6,092 nt of DNA from an uncultured Erysipelotrichaceae bacterium (GTDB taxonomy: Bacteria > Bacillota_I > Bacilli_A > Erysipelotrichales > Coprobacillaceae): the NCBI GenBank assembly GCA_937917505.1, contig CALDMQ010000270.1, positions 1-6,092 on the forward strand, written 5' to 3'. The translations under genes were made by a program, and so were the position numbers. This document shows, one piece after another, positions 5,228-6,092 of the stretch. Under the pieces are notes generated by a model. The model searched no databases, was not told the origin of the DNA, and saw only the letters and a list, made by a program, of their open reading frames with translations. The number at the start of each line of letters is the position of its first letter. Positions within the stretch are counted from its first letter, which is position 1.

Positions 5228-5993
5228 AATCAATCCAACCAAAATAACGACACGCATATTCAATACCATCTTCTTTATGAGAACGTGTTATAAAATCAGC
5301 TATTTCCTTGACCTCATCAATAGCATTTCCCATGGCAATAGATAATGGTGCTTGATTCATCATACTTATATCATTCTTTCCATCCCCAAAAACAACAATA
5401 TCTTGAGGATTCCCATGTATCATGTCTACCATTTTTAAAATACCACGATATTTCTCTAATGGCTCAACAATACATCCAGATTCAAAATAACGCATATATC
5501 CTAATTTATGCATAGAAACGATATCTTTTTCTTGTTCTGGTGTACAAGATATAAATATTTTCATAATCTGTTTGACTTGATGAAAATCTAATGAAGAATC
5601 ATGAATACAATGAAATTTCATTTGATTATCATACCCCAAAGGACTATTGGTATAAAGATATGGTGTATTATCAATAGCTACTGCAAAAGAAATATCTTTA
5701 TTTAAACATTCATCAATAATTTCATTTGCAATTATAAAATCTAATGGTTCTAAAGATACAAGCTCATTATCAATTGTCAAACCATTTCCACCATCACTAA
5801 CCATATTTGAAAAACCATTTTCAATTCTAAAATCTCTAGCAAAAAACTCTGCCCTTCCTGTTGCTATAGCTACAAAATGACCATTCTTTTTTAATTTCTC
5901 TAAAGTTGTGATTGTTGATGGGAGAACTTTTCCACCTGGATTATCATCTGTTAATGTTCCATCAATATCAAAAAATATATACTTTTTTCTCAT
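5226..5993 (-). CDS. Cof-type HAD-superfamily (subfamily IIB) phosphatase
   Basis: The 255-residue protein has motif I DIDGT (D9, D11), motif II T45 in ATGRAEF, a motif III lysine probably K181 in VEPLEKYRGIL, and motif IV GDGKND (D204, D208). It ends in the typical MGNAIDEVKEIADF and HKEDGIEYA stretches. This is a Mg2+-dependent phosphatase with a C2 cap, cytoplasmic, substrate unknown. Motif III reads EKYRG where many Cof proteins have KGxxKG, so the lysine assignment is tentative. The ATG at 5993 has an AGGTG site (6003-5999) that overlaps the stop codon of the histidine kinase gene 8 nt upstream, so the two are cotranscribed. A strong hairpin terminates the transcript at its stop codon. 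It is a paralogue of the gene at 538-1290. Confidence 0.9.
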   Translation of the reverse strand: MRKKYIFFDIDGTLTDDNPGGKVLPSTITTLEKLKKNGHFVAIATGRAEFFARDFRIENGFSNMVSDGGNGLTIDNELVSLEPLDFIIANEIIDECLNKDISFAVAIDNTPYLYTNSPLGYDNQMKFHCIHDSSLDFHQVKQIMKIFISCTPEQEKDIVSMHKLGYMRYFESGCIVEPLEKYRGILKMVDMIHGNPQDIVVFGDGKNDISMMNQAPLSIAMGNAIDEVKEIADFITRSHKEDGIEYACRYFGWID

Positions 5994-6001
5994 GTTTACA
6001 C

Positions 6002-6092
6002 CTATTGAGTTAAAGATTGTTGAGGTAACACAATTTCTATTTTTGTGCCCTTATCTAACTCACTTTCTAATTGTATTGTTCCTTTATAATTA
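6002..6092 (-). CDS. Sensor histidine kinase, last 29 residues (5' end outside window)
   Basis: On the minus strand a frame open to the window edge reads NYKGTIQLESELDKGTKIEIVLP and a short tail before TAG at 6004-6002. The pattern G-x-I-x-L-x-S-x-x-x-x-GT-x-I-x-I-x-LP is the end of the HATPase_c (GHKL) ATP-binding domain of sensor kinases: the two last strands joined by the GT turn. Nothing can be said of the sensor part or its response regulator, which should lie to the right of the window. The gene runs into the HAD phosphatase gene with an 8-nt gap. Confidence 0.72.
   Translation of the reverse strand, partial: NYKGTIQLESELDKGTKIEIVLPQQSLTQ

Noticed and set aside
1..6092. CRISPR array, IS element, phage genes, tRNA or rRNA
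   Set aside because: No regular direct repeats, terminal inverted repeats, transposase or integrase motifs, and no cloverleaf or rRNA sequence were found on reading both strands.

Overview
The window reads as ordinary chromosomal DNA from a low-GC Gram-positive bacterium. It is strongly AT-rich, with clear AGGAGG/GGTGAT-type ribosome binding sites, compact hairpin-plus-U-tract terminators and overlapping genes. TGA is used as a stop (rhomboid and YaiI/YqxD genes), which argues against a mycoplasma-type code. Protein style and gene content suggest a gut Firmicute such as an Erysipelotrichia/Coprobacillaceae relative, but that placement is inference.

Layout: one plus-strand gene, the 3' end of a MATE-family transporter, enters at the left edge and ends at a strong terminator (328-357). 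Everything else is on the minus strand and is read from right to left. At the right edge lies the last part of a sensor histidine kinase gene (6002-6092), followed 8 nt later by a Cof-type HAD phosphatase (5226-5993) and a terminator. Next comes an ispF-gltX operon (5151-3232) with its own promoter and terminator. After it is a second promoter and a four-gene set: a membrane-anchored Ig-like domain protein, a rhomboid intramembrane protease (7-nt overlap), a YaiI/YqxD-family protein (ATGA overlap) and a second Cof-type HAD phosphatase. That set ends at a terminator (493-522) that faces the MATE terminator across about 135 bp with no recognised feature.

Function: ispF (isoprenoid precursor synthesis by the MEP pathway) and gltX (Glu-tRNA synthesis) are housekeeping genes, and their adjacency is a remnant of the ispD-ispF-gltX-cysE-cysS arrangement known from Bacillus. 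The Ig-like protein and the rhomboid are both membrane or envelope proteins and their tight overlap suggests a possible functional pair. The two HAD proteins are paralogous haloacid-dehalogenase-superfamily phosphatases of unknown substrate.

The second look is best spent on the Ig-anchor/rhomboid pair, two start-codon corrections (both apparent GTG starts lie inside the Shine-Dalgarno), the terminator/promoter overlap before ispF, and the hairpin squeezed between the YaiI and Cof genes. I see no phage, IS element, CRISPR array, RNA gene or defence system here, and no convincing wholly new system.
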